Notes: generated from the letters alone by a model not told the origin. A stretch of DNA of 64,000 nt from Shinisaurus crocodilurus (GCA_021292165.1 CM037880.1:135720564-135784563), one strand, 5' to 3'; numbered from the stretch's first letter, positions 32,104 through 44,921 are shown. Translations and numbers: made by a program.

Positions 32104-33090
32104 CACTCTTTTATGATTGATACAAACCATGGGTAATACAGGCTGAATCAAGTGATTACTATTTACATACTTTCAGAAAACAGTTGTAATTGATTTATTA
32201 GATTGTATAAAATGTATTGGTTACTCAGATTTTAAAATGTTGGTTTAACTTTTAGTTCCGCTGAAAACAGAAGGTCCCTGCTCTTGGCGAAGAGTATACT
32301 AGTTCTTCTTCTCTTCATAGCACTTTGTCAGATGATGAGCTGCTGTAATTCTAACAGGAGTATGCTTTCCTCTTTGCAAAATGTGATGTGTCGCACAAGT
32401 GGTATTTCACAAATGGCTACATCTCCTGGCCAATTACAATATTTTTCCTATTTATGAAATTTAACTTCTCGAGGCAATGCCATTCCAACCATTGAGAGAA
32501 ATGCTGACATAATTTCTATTGGACAAAGGTTTGATTCTCCATTAATATCTTAAAAAGTAGATATAAATTGCTACTACAGATGTAATAGTGTAGAAGTGAT
32601 AATCTAATTAGTTAGCATTTATACAGTTACTTATCATAGTTAATGCTTCTGTGGACTGCAGAGCTGCTTCTGAGTCATAAGGTAGTTAACTGCTAGCTTG
32701 TATTAGATAATTCATAGACTCATACATTTAAAAACCCACAAGGGGACCATTATGATGGAGTCTGGCATGGTAACATAACACAGGACATAGAACTTGCTAG
32801 TAATTCCTATATTGTGCTTGTACTTTATGGCTGAGTTAATATTCCAGCACTTGATTTGGAGATCTTGAGTGATGGATAATCCATTGCCTTCTTAGGCTAG
32901 GCAGATTGTTCCCATGGCTAATTACTCTTATTGTGGAGTGGTTCATACCCTCACAGGAAAGTCCTATCCTTTTAGAATTTAGCATATTAAGCACAGTTTG
33001 CCTCCATCATTATGGAATGTTGCAGCCCCTGCTGGTTAAGCATGGTGAGCTAAATTCATTCTCCAGTTTACACAGCACTGTTTAAGTAAG
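32104..33090. other. Non-coding stretch, nothing recognised
   Basis: No repeat end or exon found. Confidence 0.45.
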
Positions 33091-33091
33091 T

Positions 33092-33186
33092 CCAGATGTT
33101 TTGGACTACAAAACCCATAGGCACGGCCAGTGGTCAGGAGTTCTGGTCCAAAACATCTGGGGGGTACCGGGTTGCCTACCCCGACT
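33092..33186. mobile_element. hAT foldback MITE fragment
   Basis: CCAGATGTTTTGGACTACAA (33092) and GGTCCAAAACATCTGG (33145-33160) are inverted, ending GTTGCCTACCCCG near 33184. The outer left end is missing. Confidence 0.68.
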
Positions 33187-33532
33187 CAGTAGACAGAGTA
33201 CTGTGTGCATGAAACAGAAAATCAACATTATGCAAAAATGCTCAACTTAAGCAAGTGACAGATGGTAGCTGTAGTGAATGAAAATGGCTATGGAGAAGCT
33301 ATTAGACTGTTTAGTTTGTAGGTCACTGACACAATTGGTTGATGATGCTTCTTAAACAAAATGTTTTAAATTTTGGATTACTACTTTAGCTACAGTCTGC
33401 TATGGCAGTGGATTTTTATACATGTATAATACTCATAAACTTTAAAAGGTAACCCTTATCTGTCCAGTTTTCTGTGTAAATGTTAATGCACATGGTGAAG
33501 GTCTTTCCCACATTTGTGTGTGCGGGTGTATG

Positions 33533-33533
<1 letters not shown>

Positions 33534-33568
<35 letters not shown>
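33534..33568. repeat. (CA)n microsatellite
   Basis: About 16 CA units. Confidence 0.95.
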
Positions 33569-33569
<1 letters not shown>

Positions 33570-33570
<1 letters not shown>

Positions 33571-35438
33571 GTGATCCTATTGTTTGCAAAACTATGGTAT
33601 TTTACCAGCATTTGCTTTCTCCATCTGTGTCTATTTTTAAAACCTGCAATTCAAGCTTGCAGTATAGAAGGCTTTCATCTTCCCAGCCTGTTTTTCTTAT
33701 TCAAACGGCTCCTGTGCCAAAGTATTTCTTTCTTAATGTTCAAGTCTGTTGGCTTACACAATGGGATAAAGTAAAGAATATGGGCTTAATAGATTTTTGG
33801 AAATATTTGGGGGGAAAACATTTACTGCTTCAAGCAGAAAATTGCCACCACTCATAATACGGCTTGGTTAGTACTGCATGTTCATATCTTAGCAGAATAT
33901 AAATTAAGAACTTTTTCAGTGGCTACACTATGACACATAGAGCAAAGATTTTTCATATCATGATTAGATTTCTTTATAAAAATTGTGTAATCCTAGGGCT
34001 AGGCTAAGTAACTTCTGGAGGATCTAGCTATAGGATAATGCACTATGTCCTATGCCCTGTTCTCATTCATTGCAAAGTAGTATCGTTTTTTCTTAACACA
34101 CAGCATGCATTGAGGTCAAATTGGTGCAAAACAGGAGTGGTTAAATGTTAGCTGAGCTGTATGAATGTTAACGGAACTAGAGTAATACTGAAACTATTGT
34201 GGGAGTAGAATTGGTGGTGGGTGAGATAGTTTGAGACAAGAAAATGTTTTATTGGTCTATGAATTTAAAAAATGTGTTTTGCATCCGTGAATGAAAAGTA
34301 AGCACTAAAATATGATATTTAGATATATTGCAGTATGATGCTGATCAAGCTGAATGTTCAATTATCTCTTGTTCCAGCTTGCATGTGCAAGTTGGAACAG
34401 TGTCCATACTCTAAAAAGTGTCCATACTCTAATGATATAATGCAGTCATTTTGTGTAATTTGAAAACATTCTGCTGCTATTTAGTTACTGAACTTTGTAT
34501 TTCATTATACAGTCATGTGTCATAACTTGTAAAGTCTTTTGTGCATTATGCTACCAGTACTAGTTATGGTTAGTTTCAAGCCCCCCCCTCTTCTTCTTCA
34601 TCATCATTATTATTATTACCGTATTTGTGTTTTTTTTAAAAAAGAAACTTCAATCTTTGATGAACTGAAATTTTCAGTGGTTTTCCAGTGCTCAGGACAC
34701 TGTCCAGTTACTTCTTTTCTAGTTATATAGAGCCATGCAACTTTTGTAAAAAAATAAATAAAAAAAAGATCCCCACCCCAAAAACCCCTTCTACTTTACA
34801 GATCTAGAGATGAACCCAAAATGCTAACCATCAACAGTTTTTGAGGAAGTTCATTATCAGAATTTGCATCTCTGCATGCTTCGTAGGAAGCTGACTATAT
34901 TCAATTGAAACTTTATACTGCTGGTTTCTTATGAATTTTCCAAGATACAGACAGATCACAGTTTGCCATATTGGGACTCCTGTGGTTGTGTGAATCCACC
35001 ATAAGTCTCAGTAAATAAAACTGTGTTTCATTGCTGGACACCATCATTGTTTCATGCGTCACAAAAATCAGTATTAGAGTACACTATTAGGGATTCCAAG
35101 GGCTCATTTTATATCAAAGCACTTCCACTCCTCTCACAACTGAGAGGGATTCTCTTTTGTAGAGTGTTTGTGGAATGAGTTAGAACAAGTCTTTAAAGGT
35201 TCTTTTGTAGCTCTGGAACTCTCTTCCTCTTAGGGCTTGCCAAGGACCAAGTCTGAGTGTCTTCTGGAATTGCTATTAGACGTTCTGTTTCTGTAAGGTA
35301 TTAGTGACTGGGGATAAGTAAAAGTGGTTTCAACAGTATTTTCGAAATATGTTTATAAAGCCAAACAATTTAAAAATGTATTCAAAATTTCTTGGTATCT
35401 GTTTTTTATAAGGTTATTATCTATGGACAGTAACCAAG
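33570..35438. other. Non-coding stretch, nothing recognised
   Basis: Contains a CTT/CAT/TTA mixed simple tract (34588-34618) and A-rich runs (34749-34766). GTGTCCATACTCTAA is directly repeated at about 34401 and 34418. No exon or repeat end. Confidence 0.4.
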
Positions 35439-35439
35439 C

Positions 35440-35722
35440 CTGTCCATACACCAGCGAGCCCCAGTGCTAGCACCATAGGGAACTAGCGGCTCTAAAAGCA
35501 ACCCGAAATGAGTAGAAATGCTCTTTTCTGGAATAGGGCAGGTTAGCGGAACTTGAGGAAGGAAGCACTGTTGACCTGTCCTGATCAGGAAAACAAGCAT
35601 TTCCACTTGTGTCCGTGGTTGCTTTTAGAACTGCTGGGTCCCCATTGCTCGAGAAGTGGACCTTGCTTGTGCAACAGATGAAGCGGGAGCACAGTGGCAG
35701 TATTGGATGCAGCCCAGTAAGA
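35440..35722. mobile_element. Palindromic MITE, GGATGCAGCCCA end
   Basis: Arms TCTAAAAGCAACCC...GGGCAGGT (35491-35543) and ACCTGTCC...GGTTGCTTTTAGAAC (35574-35631) pair. The right end TATTGGATGCAGCCCA lies near 35721. The same right-end text (CAACAGAT..AGCAGGAGGACAGC) is seen alone at about 27299-27345. It is related to 20990-21420. Confidence 0.62.
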
Positions 35723-35852
35723 CTGGTTTTAAGCCTAAAAATGTAAAATTAAATAATGTTTATAATTACAGCTAAATGTGCAAAAAAGAATTAGGATTTC
35801 AGGCATTTTTAGTGTGGCACGGCTTTATGCAGACACATTGAAGTTTTGGGGT

Positions 35853-35854
35853 GA

Positions 35855-35885
<31 letters not shown>

Positions 35886-35888
35886 TTG

Positions 35889-35928
<40 letters not shown>

Positions 35929-35929
35929 A
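35853..35929. repeat. Compound (CT)n / (GT)n(GA)n microsatellite
   Basis: (CT)15 at about 35853-35882, then (TG)n 35888-35911 and (AG)n 35912-35928. The CT and AG parts are complementary and could form a hairpin around the GT tract. Confidence 0.9.
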
Positions 35930-35939
35930 ACAACCCCCC

Positions 35940-37056
35940 CATTGTAAAGATGCAAATTGAAACATATGACAATACCTATATATAAATATAGTAAATTAAA
36001 AGAGCTGTAAAGCTGTTCTTTCATAATAGACTGCAACTTGTTTACTAGTTTTGAAAATGTGTGCACATCAAATAAATCTGTGGTATTTGGGCCAGAGAGT
36101 ACCAGCATTATGCAAAGGGAAGATTAAACAGCACTAAGTATAAAGCTATGATCCACTTTACTCTTGATTCCCAGACACTATCAACCAAATCAACAAAGAA
36201 CAAAACTAGTGAAGAGGTCATGTTCTTTAGTTCATTTGCATCATTAGAAGGGAAAAGTCTGCCAGAATAGTAAATCTCACTGCATCTAGTGCATTATCTC
36301 TTAATCATTATGGTACATGTAGAAAGATTATGGTTGGAGAAAAAAAGAGCCAGGAAAGCAAGTGTGCCTCAACTCAGTGATAGACTGCTTCAGACATTTC
36401 ACAACTACTGGCACAGTAGTTCTCACCTAGGTGTGCTTGTAGCCATTTCAGCCTGCATTCTGAACTCTTTGACTAACTTCTGTCCTCAAGGGGTTAGTAG
36501 CCTTTAAAGCAGACGAGTCAGACTTGTACATATGGTCTGAATGACAGCAATAGGGAAATCATCTCAACTACTTTTCTTGGGTCCAAGGAGAGAGGCAGTG
36601 GATGTTTGGTCCTCTTGTTCACCTTCCCAATGAAACTAGCAGCATGAGAATAAGGGATTAATTGCTACCGGTGCTTCATGTGAATTCCCAGGTTCAATGG
36701 GACAGGAGAATGGGAAATGCAGCATAGCATTAATGGCAAATATCTCTCCTGGTGCCTCGCTCCATCTTTTGGCATTCAGACCAGAAGGCAAGGAGGCTAA
36801 TAAAGCATGGCAAGAGAGGGAAGGGGAAGGAATGTGGAAGGGTCAGAGCTCAGGTATGTGAGCTGGTGAAGTGTAAGTCAAAAAAGAAAAAGGAGAGGCA
36901 AAGCCTCAATATGATGCTCAAAGAATTTATGTTCTGATGTAATGTGCCCTGTGTGTTTCAATATATTACTACCTTCATCACTGAGAGATAACAAGCACTA
37001 CATTAAGAGTACTGAACATTAAAAAGTATACAAATTACATAAAATATAAGCAAACT
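35940..37056. other. Non-coding stretch, nothing recognised
   Basis: No repeat boundary or exon found. Confidence 0.45.
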
Positions 37057-37376
37057 CGGCATAGCAGGGGTGCAGAACCTCTTTCAGTCCAAGGACTGGA
37101 TTCCATTTTGGGGAAGCTGCCATAGGCCACATTCTATTGGTGGGTGGGGCCCAGAGGCAAAAGGGTGTGGGATGAAAGGCAAAAGAGGAAGGGCCAAGAA
37201 TACCCTAAATACCAGCATATTTTAGCTTAAAGCTCTTACTGCCAGTAACTAAGCCACAGGAGAGGCATTTCAGCTTTTGTGAATGGGAAAAAATGGCATA
37301 AAAGCCAAGAAGCCATGGACCCCTGGAGAACCGGCATTGGCCCCCAGGCCTGACGTTCTGTACCCCTGGTGAATAG
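37057..37376. mobile_element. hAT element, about 304 bp
   Basis: Ends CAGGGGTGCAGAACCT (37065) and ACGTTCTGTACCCCTG (to 37368) are inverted hAT-type termini. Flanks CGGCATAG and GTGAATAG are only partly alike, so the target duplication is decayed. Non-coding. Confidence 0.75.
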
Positions 37377-37844
37377 CAACCACAATCTAAGATCAGTGAA
37401 AAGAGTTGCTATTCAATTCTGAATTGAATGTTTGAGGGATCACTCTCTGAATATATTTTTTAAATAATTGAGTGGCTGAACCATGCATGTGTATATGTTA
37501 TATACACATACACATGTGTGAATGTGTTATATAATCACTTTCCCTATTTCTTAAAGATGTATTTTATTTCTTGGCAGAAAACTATAGCAAGGTGATTGGA
37601 TATTTCAAGACTCAGAGGATTTTTACATCAAAGAAAAGTAGGAAAAGACCTGTATAATTATTCAGTAAGTAAGACTTTTTGTTTAAACTTTTCTGTTTGT
37701 AGTTCTATGTACTATTAATGCCCAAGTGAATTTGACATGACAGTAAAAAGGAGCAAAATGATGGCATCTGAATTTTGAGACCCCCCCCCCCAAGTGAATT
37801 CAAAAGGCGACACTCCTAGAATCAGTGTAAGTATATCAATTTGG

Positions 37845-37965
37845 GTAAATTTTTGGAGGTGAGGAAGCTGCTGATTGGAAGACAGGCACCTTTTAGTTGT
37901 GGCAGCCCAATTTTGGAACATTTTCTCCAGGGAGGCTTGCATGGGCTTCAATAGTCATGCCGAGG
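37845..37965 (+). mobile_element. L2 LINE fragment
   Basis: AGACAGGCACCTTTTAGTTG and GGCAGCCCAATTTTGGAACA correspond to the AFSVAAPNLWN segment of L2 ORF2 seen at 27880 in the other copy. Diverged, no intact frame. Confidence 0.6.
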
Positions 37966-38214
37966 CTGCCTTGTTATCAATTGCTCAAGACCACATGGGT
38001 GCCATGCTAAATAACCATGGGGCCCTCCCAACATACCATGGGTCAAGTATACCCTGAGGGTCATACACTGAATTTGGTGTTTTCATCAGTTCAGGAAGAT
38101 GGTCTGGATGTAGGGAATTTGTCTTTGACTTCCTTGTTATGATCAGATTACTTTCTGGTGATGTTTAGGCTTACTGCAGTTTCTCCCCTCTGCGACGGCG
38201 GAGGGCCAGTTTGA

Positions 38215-38215
<1 letters not shown>

Positions 38216-38259
<44 letters not shown>

Positions 38260-38326
38260 GTCGTCGTTGTCGTTGTCGTCGTCATCATCATCATCATCAT
38301 CTCCATCCATCCATTCATTCATTCAT
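38216..38326. repeat. Compound (ATT)n(GTC)n(ATC)n(CATT)n microsatellite
   Basis: Roughly 14 ATT units, then GTCGTT/GTC units, ATC units and CATC/CATT units, about 110 bp in all. Confidence 0.93.
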
Positions 38327-38470
38327 TTTATATCCTGTCTATACACAAATACCCTAGGTGGCATACAAGATCATAATTGATTAACAAAACAAATATACAA
38401 TAATATACAATTAAAACTGACTAATACAATTAAGCATAAAAACAGAATAAAGATTCCATAAAAATTGATA
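38327..38470 (-). mobile_element. L2-type 3' UTR fragment
   Basis: TTTTATATCCTGTCTATACA and CCCTAGGTGGCATACAAGAT followed by A-rich TACAATTAAAAC text fits the reverse of an L2-like 3' end. No coding part. Confidence 0.5.
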
Positions 38471-38499
38471 AAAGTTCCATAAAAGTGTAATGGTCTGTC

Positions 38500-38716
38500 C
38501 TCAGAGGCTGATCTGGATAGATTTGTGACTGGCTGGTATGACTGGTGCTCTTGTTGATGCCCTGGTCACTCAGTGAGATGTGAAGGTGACTCAGGTGGTC
38601 GACATGATCGTCTCTTACTGTCCTTTCTCACTGGATAGGGCTTGTTTGGCTCCTTGGTTCACCAGGGAGCTCAGAGCAATGAAGCAGATGAGCTGACAGG
38701 GAGAATGTAAGTGAAA
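38500..38716 (+). mobile_element. L2 ORF2 segment between endonuclease and RT
   Basis: In the plus frame around 38650-38700 APWFTRELRAMKQ is readable, a segment conserved between endonuclease and RT of L2-like ORF2. Truncated on the right by LTR copy 2. A stop follows MS. Confidence 0.65.
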
Positions 38717-39440
38717 TGTGAAGGACTGCCAACCGGTCCTTTCTTCAAGATGAGAGATCAAAGGTGCAAAACTACCAGCCTTAGCTCTGCCGTCTTGACC
38801 TGATTCTTTCAGGGCCTTGCCTTTAGTCTATACACTGGATTTAGCACTGAACCACAGAGGAACCACACATACCATGTGGGGTAAAACCAGGAAAGTTTAT
38901 TTAAGGTAAACAGATTACAATAAAAGGTGGGGAATGATGGAAGGGGAAAAGGTGGGGAGACACTTTGGTATACACAAGTAGAGCTACAAAACAACAAAAC
39001 TAGTCCCTTACTATATAAATACCCAGGCACTTACTCCTTGCCTGGGGGTTGGTCTTCTTAGGGCTTGCCTCAGCAAAAAGCCCTACTCCGTGCTCCTTTG
39101 CATCCAGACAACAACAAAGCCCAAAAGCGATGGGTGGCAGTATCAATTCCCCCCCTCCTTTCGGTAGCTTGGCTGTCTTTGGCCAATCAGGATGAACTTC
39201 ATCTGGGCTAGGCAGGGGAGAGGTGGCTCCTGATCATGACTAGAGTGCTTGGGAACATTTGCATGCGAATACCTGTGGCACAGGGACATCAAAGACATGG
39301 GAGACTCTGCGGCGACAGGGGCCATCAGAGGAAGCTATGTACATTTGCATGGGGTTTTTTTTTCTCAGCCTCCAGCTGGGATTACACTTATTTACACGTG
39401 TGTGGTACAGGAAACTCGTGACGCTTTTCTTCACATGAGA
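38712..39440 (-). mobile_element. Solo LTR, copy 2 (719 bp)
   Basis: Minus-strand member of the 26.5-kb LTR family. Outer ends TGTGAAG (38717) and CTTCACA (39435) on the plus strand are the inverted LTR termini. Flanks TGAAA and TGAGA match 4/5. The reversed poly(A) signal TTTATT (38896-38901) and TATA region (about 39015-39023) are conserved. It sits within the L2 sequence. Confidence 0.88.
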
Positions 39441-39485
39441 AAATTAAAGTGAATCCAACTGCATATGTTAGAGCTCATTTTAGAG

Positions 39486-39597
39486 CAGGGCTGGGCAACT
39501 TGTGGCCCTCCAGATATTTTGGTCTACAACTACCAGCTTCCCTAGCCAGCATAGCCAATGGTCAGGGATAATGGGACTTCTCTGCAGGGCTGCAATG
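39486..39597. mobile_element. hAT foldback MITE, right end damaged
   Basis: CAGGGCTGGGCAACTTGTGG and CCCTCCAGATATTTTGGTCT form the left arm. The inverted partner is partial (AATGGGACTTCTCTGCAGGG). Confidence 0.62.
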
Positions 39598-39699
39598 ATT
39601 TAAATCAGAATGTTGATGGGTGTGTCATCTGTTTGGGGAGATTATGCCTGTTATGAATGGGGTGTCATTCAACTAAATGATTAAATTTGCAGCTTAGAT

Positions 39700-40370
39700 C
39701 TGGCTAATTCTGGAAACTGGAGATAACTATAGCCACTGCCAGGCTATTCCATTTGGATTACTGTAATGTTTTGTATGTGGGGCTCCCCTTGAGCAAACTT
39801 GAGTTCATTCCAAATACAACAGCTGGAATCGGGTGTGTGGAACAGCTCACTAGTTTCAAAAGAAGTACACTGACTCTTGGTCTATTTCCAAGCACAATGC
39901 AAGGTGCTGGTCTTAATCTTTAAAGCCCTAAACTGCTTTACCTGGCTGTCTTAAGGGCTTCATTCTTCCAGGTGAATGTGCCCAGCCATTAAGATCTTCC
40001 TTGGAGGCCTTTCTTCAGATCCATCATCTTTGGAGATAAGGTGGCTGGTGCCCAGGGATAGGACTTTTTCAGTTGTGGCACCCGGGCACTGCCGTGCTGT
40101 CTTCAGGGAGGTTCCTCTCATTCTGTGTTTGATATCCTTTTTGTCCCAAGTGAAGACTGCCTTTTTTTATTTGCCCAGGCTTTTAAGATATTTTGCTATG
40201 TTATTTTTAATTTTTGTCTTAAGGTTTAATATGCCGCTGTGCTGTTTCCATTTTCCATTTATTATTTTACTTGTTTTGCTTTATTGTGTTTCAAAATTCT
40301 TTTATAAGCTGCTCTGGAGTCCCTTGGGGCTGAAGAGCAGGATACCAAATATTCTAAATACATTTTCCTA
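39700..40370 (+). mobile_element. L2 LINE fragment, diverged
   Basis: GATTACTGTAATGTTTTGTA, GGCTCCCCTTGAGCAAACTT, CTGGTCTTAATCTTTAAAGCC and TTTTTCAGTTGTGGCACCCGG follow the L2 order (DYCNVLYVGLPL, RVLVLIFKAL, FSVVAP). Several frameshifts. No catalytic box. Confidence 0.7.
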
Positions 40371-40938
40371 TGTGTAACTTACCTTGCTAAGGCAAGCTAG
40401 ACGTTAAACTTAGGTACATTTTGAAGTAATTTCAAAAATGCTCTGCTTCAAAAAGTGTTAAATTAGGGCTGTCTTCATAAGAAAGCTTTATCATAGGAGA
40501 ATTGATAGATAGGGAAAAGGGACAATGTGGTTACCTTTTCCTGCCAAAAATAACTCTGGAAATTTGCCCTTAGTGCAAAGATGAGGAGTATATTTAGGTT
40601 ACTTTATGCACTTGATGTTTTTGCTTTGTTAGATCAAAAGAGAGTTGTTTATTCAGAGGTGAACTTTAGTATTTCAGCACAATAGGCAAAGGCTTCAGAT
40701 TTTCAGGGGCTAGTTTGTATATTTTGAGCCAGTGACTGCATGTGAGAAATGGTGTCATTGTCTATCACATTGCTAATGGGGCACTTCATAAGTGATTTTT
40801 TTCCTACTCAACTACATGTAGGAAAAGGCTCATACACTGTCACCTGAGGAACACTATGTAAGTGTGTGTTTTGCTGCATGTCAACAGATTGGAAAGCCTT
40901 CAGGCTGAAACTTTTGTGAATTTTATAATGAGAAGGAG
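40371..40938. other. Non-coding stretch, nothing recognised
   Basis: AT-rich, no repeat ends found. Confidence 0.45.
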
Positions 40939-41210
40939 TACAGTAATACCTTGGATTGCAAGTAACTTGGTCTGAGAGAGTTTTGCAAGACAAGCAATTT
41001 TTTAAAATAATTTTTGACTTGATAAACAAGCAACGTCTTGCAATACAAGTAGTCGTAGGGATGTAACCGCTCACCTCAAGCGGGCGTAGCGGGCCGAAAT
41101 TGGCACCACTCACGCCCGCCAGAGATTCGCTTTGATATAAGAGTGTTTTGGATTACATTACAGGCACAGTTCCAGAACGAATTATGCTTGCAATCCAAGG
41201 TATTACTGTA
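40939..41210. mobile_element. Tigger-like MITE (268 bp) with TA duplication
   Basis: Perfect 20-bp inverted termini CAGTAATACCTTGGATTGCA (40941) and its complement (to 41208), flanked by TA (40939-40940, 41209-41210). The end type (CAGTAATACCTTGG) belongs to Tigger/pogo elements. A GC-rich CGGGCGTAGCGGGCCG patch (41079-41094) is unlike its surroundings. Confidence 0.87.
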
Positions 41211-43090
41211 GTTTTAATTCTTCAGCTGCTTCCAATGTCAGGTCATATGTTTACATTTGAAACTGTACTTGCTTAATTTCTAGCATACTTAAGGCAATGC
41301 AGCAGATGCAACCCACTGTTATTGTACAGGACATAAATCATTTGTTTTATGGTAGTGATTTGTGGTTGAAAATTAATATATTACTTAACCAGCATATCTG
41401 TGACTTGTGTTCTGATTTATTTATTTTTTGAGTTTATAGAGAATTTGATTTTTCTCCTCAAAGTTGATTGAATTATTTCATTAGCCGATATTTTAATTTA
41501 ATTTTAATGCATGAGTCAATAGTTGCTTCACATTTATTGACAGGAATTTCTTTCCTACTGCTGTTTATCATGGATGAAGAATATGAGATTTTATTGACCT
41601 AGTAAAAATTAGGACATAAATCACTATCTCGTTACTTATCTGCTATATGCAAATAACACTACCCTGTGGGGTTTTTCCATTATGGAAACACTGATGAGGC
41701 AAAATGTATACCAGAAATGTGATAAATCCAGTGGAGCCTTGGTGCAGAGTAATGCTCTGCGTTTTCTAGAAGATACAACATGAGCTTGATTTTTCCTTTT
41801 TGCAGCTTCCTTTTTGTACTTGTTATGTAGATTTAGAAGTGGGATTTGGAACAACATCAGTAGGGGAAGACAGCTGCTAATGCTTTATTTCTGGGCTTTT
41901 TTGCTACTTTGCCTCTTCTTCCTTACTACATGGAACTTTAGATTAGTAAGAGTGAGGCTGCTACATTAGTTTGAGGAAGGGAGCAAGCGAGTAATGCTCA
42001 CGTCTTTCTTTCATTTCTCTCTACATATACACGATAGAACCAAATGGCTTCTGCCAAGTATCATAGCTAATTCAACTGTCCTGGGGCACAAAGGCGAAAT
42101 GATTCGTCTAGACGGCACGCAAAGTAATCCAATACAAAACTAACTGTCCTGAATTTGGAACTGTTTCCTACAGTTGTGTTTCTCAAACTTTTTCCACCTA
42201 GGCAACTTGGAAAAACTCATTTTACCTGCTTTCATCCTCCTGCCCCTCCCTCCCATCTGGTATCTCTTCTGCAGGTGAGATCTTCGCATACAGTTGTTGC
42301 AGTAAACCAATGTTAATAATGCAGTAAACTGGCATTAGAAGGCAAATAGAACAGGATATCTCAGATCTCTTCTTAAAACCACACACAGGGAAATAGGTAG
42401 ACGTGCTCCATTGTTCTCATGAGTTTTCTTCCCAAATCAGTTTGAGAGGATGGGGCAATTGAGGTGGTCATTCCCACAAACAAAGATTGGTTTATAAAGG
42501 TCTTCTGCCAAGGGCATTCTACCTACCCAGTTCTCAGAAGGACACTCTAACACCTGTTCCAAGATTTTCTTCCTCCCCAGAACTTTGTTCTAGGCCCATT
42601 CTGCAATTTGAGAATCTAAGACCAATTAGTTCATTTGTATGTACGGTAGTCATTTATCATCTCTATTGCCACTTGAGACGATTTGGCTAGAATAGTGCCT
42701 GCTGGCTGTTTTTCACTTCTTGTCATGTGATAGTTTCAGAAATAAATGGCGAGTCAAAATGAAAGTACAGAAAGGTGATATTTTAAAGTCTAAATTTATC
42801 TGATGACTGGAAAAATTTCTGCCCAAGTATACAAACCAGAAAGTAATATGAGGGGGAGAAGTGGGGGTGGACAGAAAATGAAGTGGGAGGAAGCAAATGT
42901 TCTGTTTCCACAATCTCTGTACTATTCTTTCTTGGTCCTGTAGTTAGATCCCCACTGCTTCTGTTTTCATTTTTAAAATGTAATATGTTTCCATTTAACT
43001 CATGGACGCATTACACAGCAGAACACAGCAACTTGTGTAGAACAAATCCTATGGTAAAAGCTGAGGTTTTTCCAAGGGTGAATCAAAATA
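41211..43090. other. Non-coding stretch with one hAT stub
   Basis: TTGTGTTTCTCAAACTTTTT (about 42175) resembles a hAT left end without a matching right end. Otherwise nothing recognised. Confidence 0.4.
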
Positions 43091-43094
43091 TCAA

Positions 43095-43230
43095 GGGCTG
43101 GATCCAGGCTTTGTCAGATTTAGAGTAAATCCATTGAAATCAGTATGACTTAAGTTAGTTATATGACTATATGGTCTGCTGTAAGTATGACTATGTCTGG
43201 ATCCAATGCTGAGTGCCCATAACATGGATA
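43095..43230. mobile_element. Short MITE with GGATCCA termini
   Basis: AAGGGCTGGATCCAGGC (43095) and GTCTGGATCCAATGCTGAG (43194-43212) are direct or inverted-like ends of the Harbinger-like group seen at 44.28 and 50.80 kb. Boundaries uncertain. Confidence 0.4.
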
Positions 43231-44276
43231 AAAACTGTGTGCCTCTTCTTTTTTTACCATTGTTTACTCTCTCCTCACCTGACCTCTATCTACAAGGGCA
43301 TATAGCTCTTCCTTCCACCTGTTTTTACCATCATTTTGCAAGTTTAAAAAATTGACACTGGTCTCCTAGATTGATCCTAGAAAAGTTCAGAGGGGTGATA
43401 GACCATAGGCACTGGCTGGAGTTCTCCTGCTGGTACGTCATACTGCTCTAGGGAGCAGCAAACACATTGCAAAACTACCTGCTGCTGACTCCTCTAACTT
43501 CACTCCCTGATGGCAGAAAAGTGGCACACAGATTCCATGTAGCTGGGCAGGAAGCAGGAGCAGACGAAGAACCAATATTGTTAGGCTGGAGTATTGTGTT
43601 CCTGATTCTTATGTCTCATTTCTTCAAGTCATTCCACAAAGTGGTATGGTTTGTATACTTTGAAGCTAAGTTTGTCTGTGATCTTAACCACATATACTTG
43701 GAAATAAGTTCCATTAAAACTTCTTAGTCGGATTAACTTCTTAGTAAGATTGTATTGTTAATCCCATAAAATCAATGGAAGCAAACTGGTCTAGTCTAGT
43801 TTAACTATGGTAGTTTGTGAGTTCAGCTGTTTTTCCATAGCATCAGTTACTGATACATGCATAGTACCGTACGTTTCTTATAAACAGGTCTGCACTGTAT
43901 TTACCCTGGACAAAAAACACAATGCAGCAAACATTTGTAATAAGTAAGACCACCTTTCCTATGCTGCCACACTTGTACTGCAGCTGTTCCTATGGTGTGA
44001 CATGTGGCTGCAGTATGTGTGTGAAACAGCATCCATAGGAAGGGTAGGACTAGTTGTGTGTGTGTGTCTTTCAAACCTGATTCACACACACACACCATAG
44101 CCATGTGATAGTACCATGAGGAAGTGGCCGCCCCACAGCTTGGGCAGGATGGAGGCTAAAGCCTCCTGAAACTAGGGGGATTAAAAATTTGTGCAGTTTA
44201 GTTCCATTGTTTTCAGTGGGACTTAGCTGTAGAAATTTCTGCTAGATTGCATGCACAGTTTTTTTTTTTTTTAGCG
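43231..44276. other. Non-coding stretch, small simple repeats
   Basis: A (TG)5 tract (44057-44067) and a (CA)5 tract (44083-44094) are complementary across about 15 nt. A MITE-like stub (ACTTGGAAATAAGTTCCATT) lies at 43696-43715. No exon. Confidence 0.4.
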
Positions 44277-44299
44277 AACCTATAGAATATCCAAAATAG

Positions 44300-44470
44300 T
44301 GATGGGCCCCAACAATATAGGCTTGGATCCAATGGAGACAGCAGGTAGAACAGGACTTCCCACCCTCTCCTGTGTGGGACTGCAGTGGGGGAGGAGAGGA
44401 TGGGAAAGTCCCATTCTACTAGTGGTTTCTTTCCCACTGGCGGTAGGACACTGTTGGGTCCGAGGTTTTA
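44300..44470. mobile_element. Palindromic MITE, GGATCCAA-type ends
   Basis: GCTTGGATCCAATGGAGACA (44321) and TAGGACACTGTTGGGTCCGAG (44445) are inverted. Inner arms GTAGAACAGGACTTCCCACC and GGGAAAGTCCCATTCTAC also pair. Confidence 0.6.
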
Positions 44471-44842
44471 TGAGGGTGATACTGACACTACGCTGTGTCA
44501 GTGGCAACATCAGTAGCTGAATTGTGCACAAAATAAATTGTTCCCTTACTGGAATGGTTCAGAAGACTATTGCTATAAATAGATTTAACAGAAAGTGATC
44601 AGGTGTTTGAAATTGTGTACTCTCCATTTTCTAGATAAACCCAGGTATTTTAAATTAAGCAGTTCTACAGAATATTGCGGTGGCTACTTCAGTCCAACAT
44701 CTTGTGCATTTATGTACACAATCCCTTTTCTAATAAACTCTTAGAATCTGTAAAATATTTATGCTGTTTTGCCAAACTTATGCTGGGCAATCATTTATTT
44801 TAAATAGTCAGTTTAAGTCGGCTATGTGGTTGTTGACTAATA

Positions 44843-44920
44843 TTTTATTTAATAATTTATTTAAGAAATTTATATCCTGCCTTTAGACAACAAAAACACT
44901 CAAGACAGTTTACAAATACA
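44843..44920 (-). mobile_element. L2-type 3' end, split by CR1
   Basis: TTATATCCTGCCTTTAGACA with (TTTA)-like sequence is a reversed L2-like 3' terminus. Its continuation (A-rich AATAATAAAAATATAATG) lies beyond the CR1 fragment, at 45089-45150. Confidence 0.55.
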
Positions 44921-44921
44921 C

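Noticed and set aside
37485..37530. TATATACACATACACATGTG tract as a regulatory site
   Set aside because: It is a short degenerate simple repeat with self-complementarity, and nothing around it suggests function.
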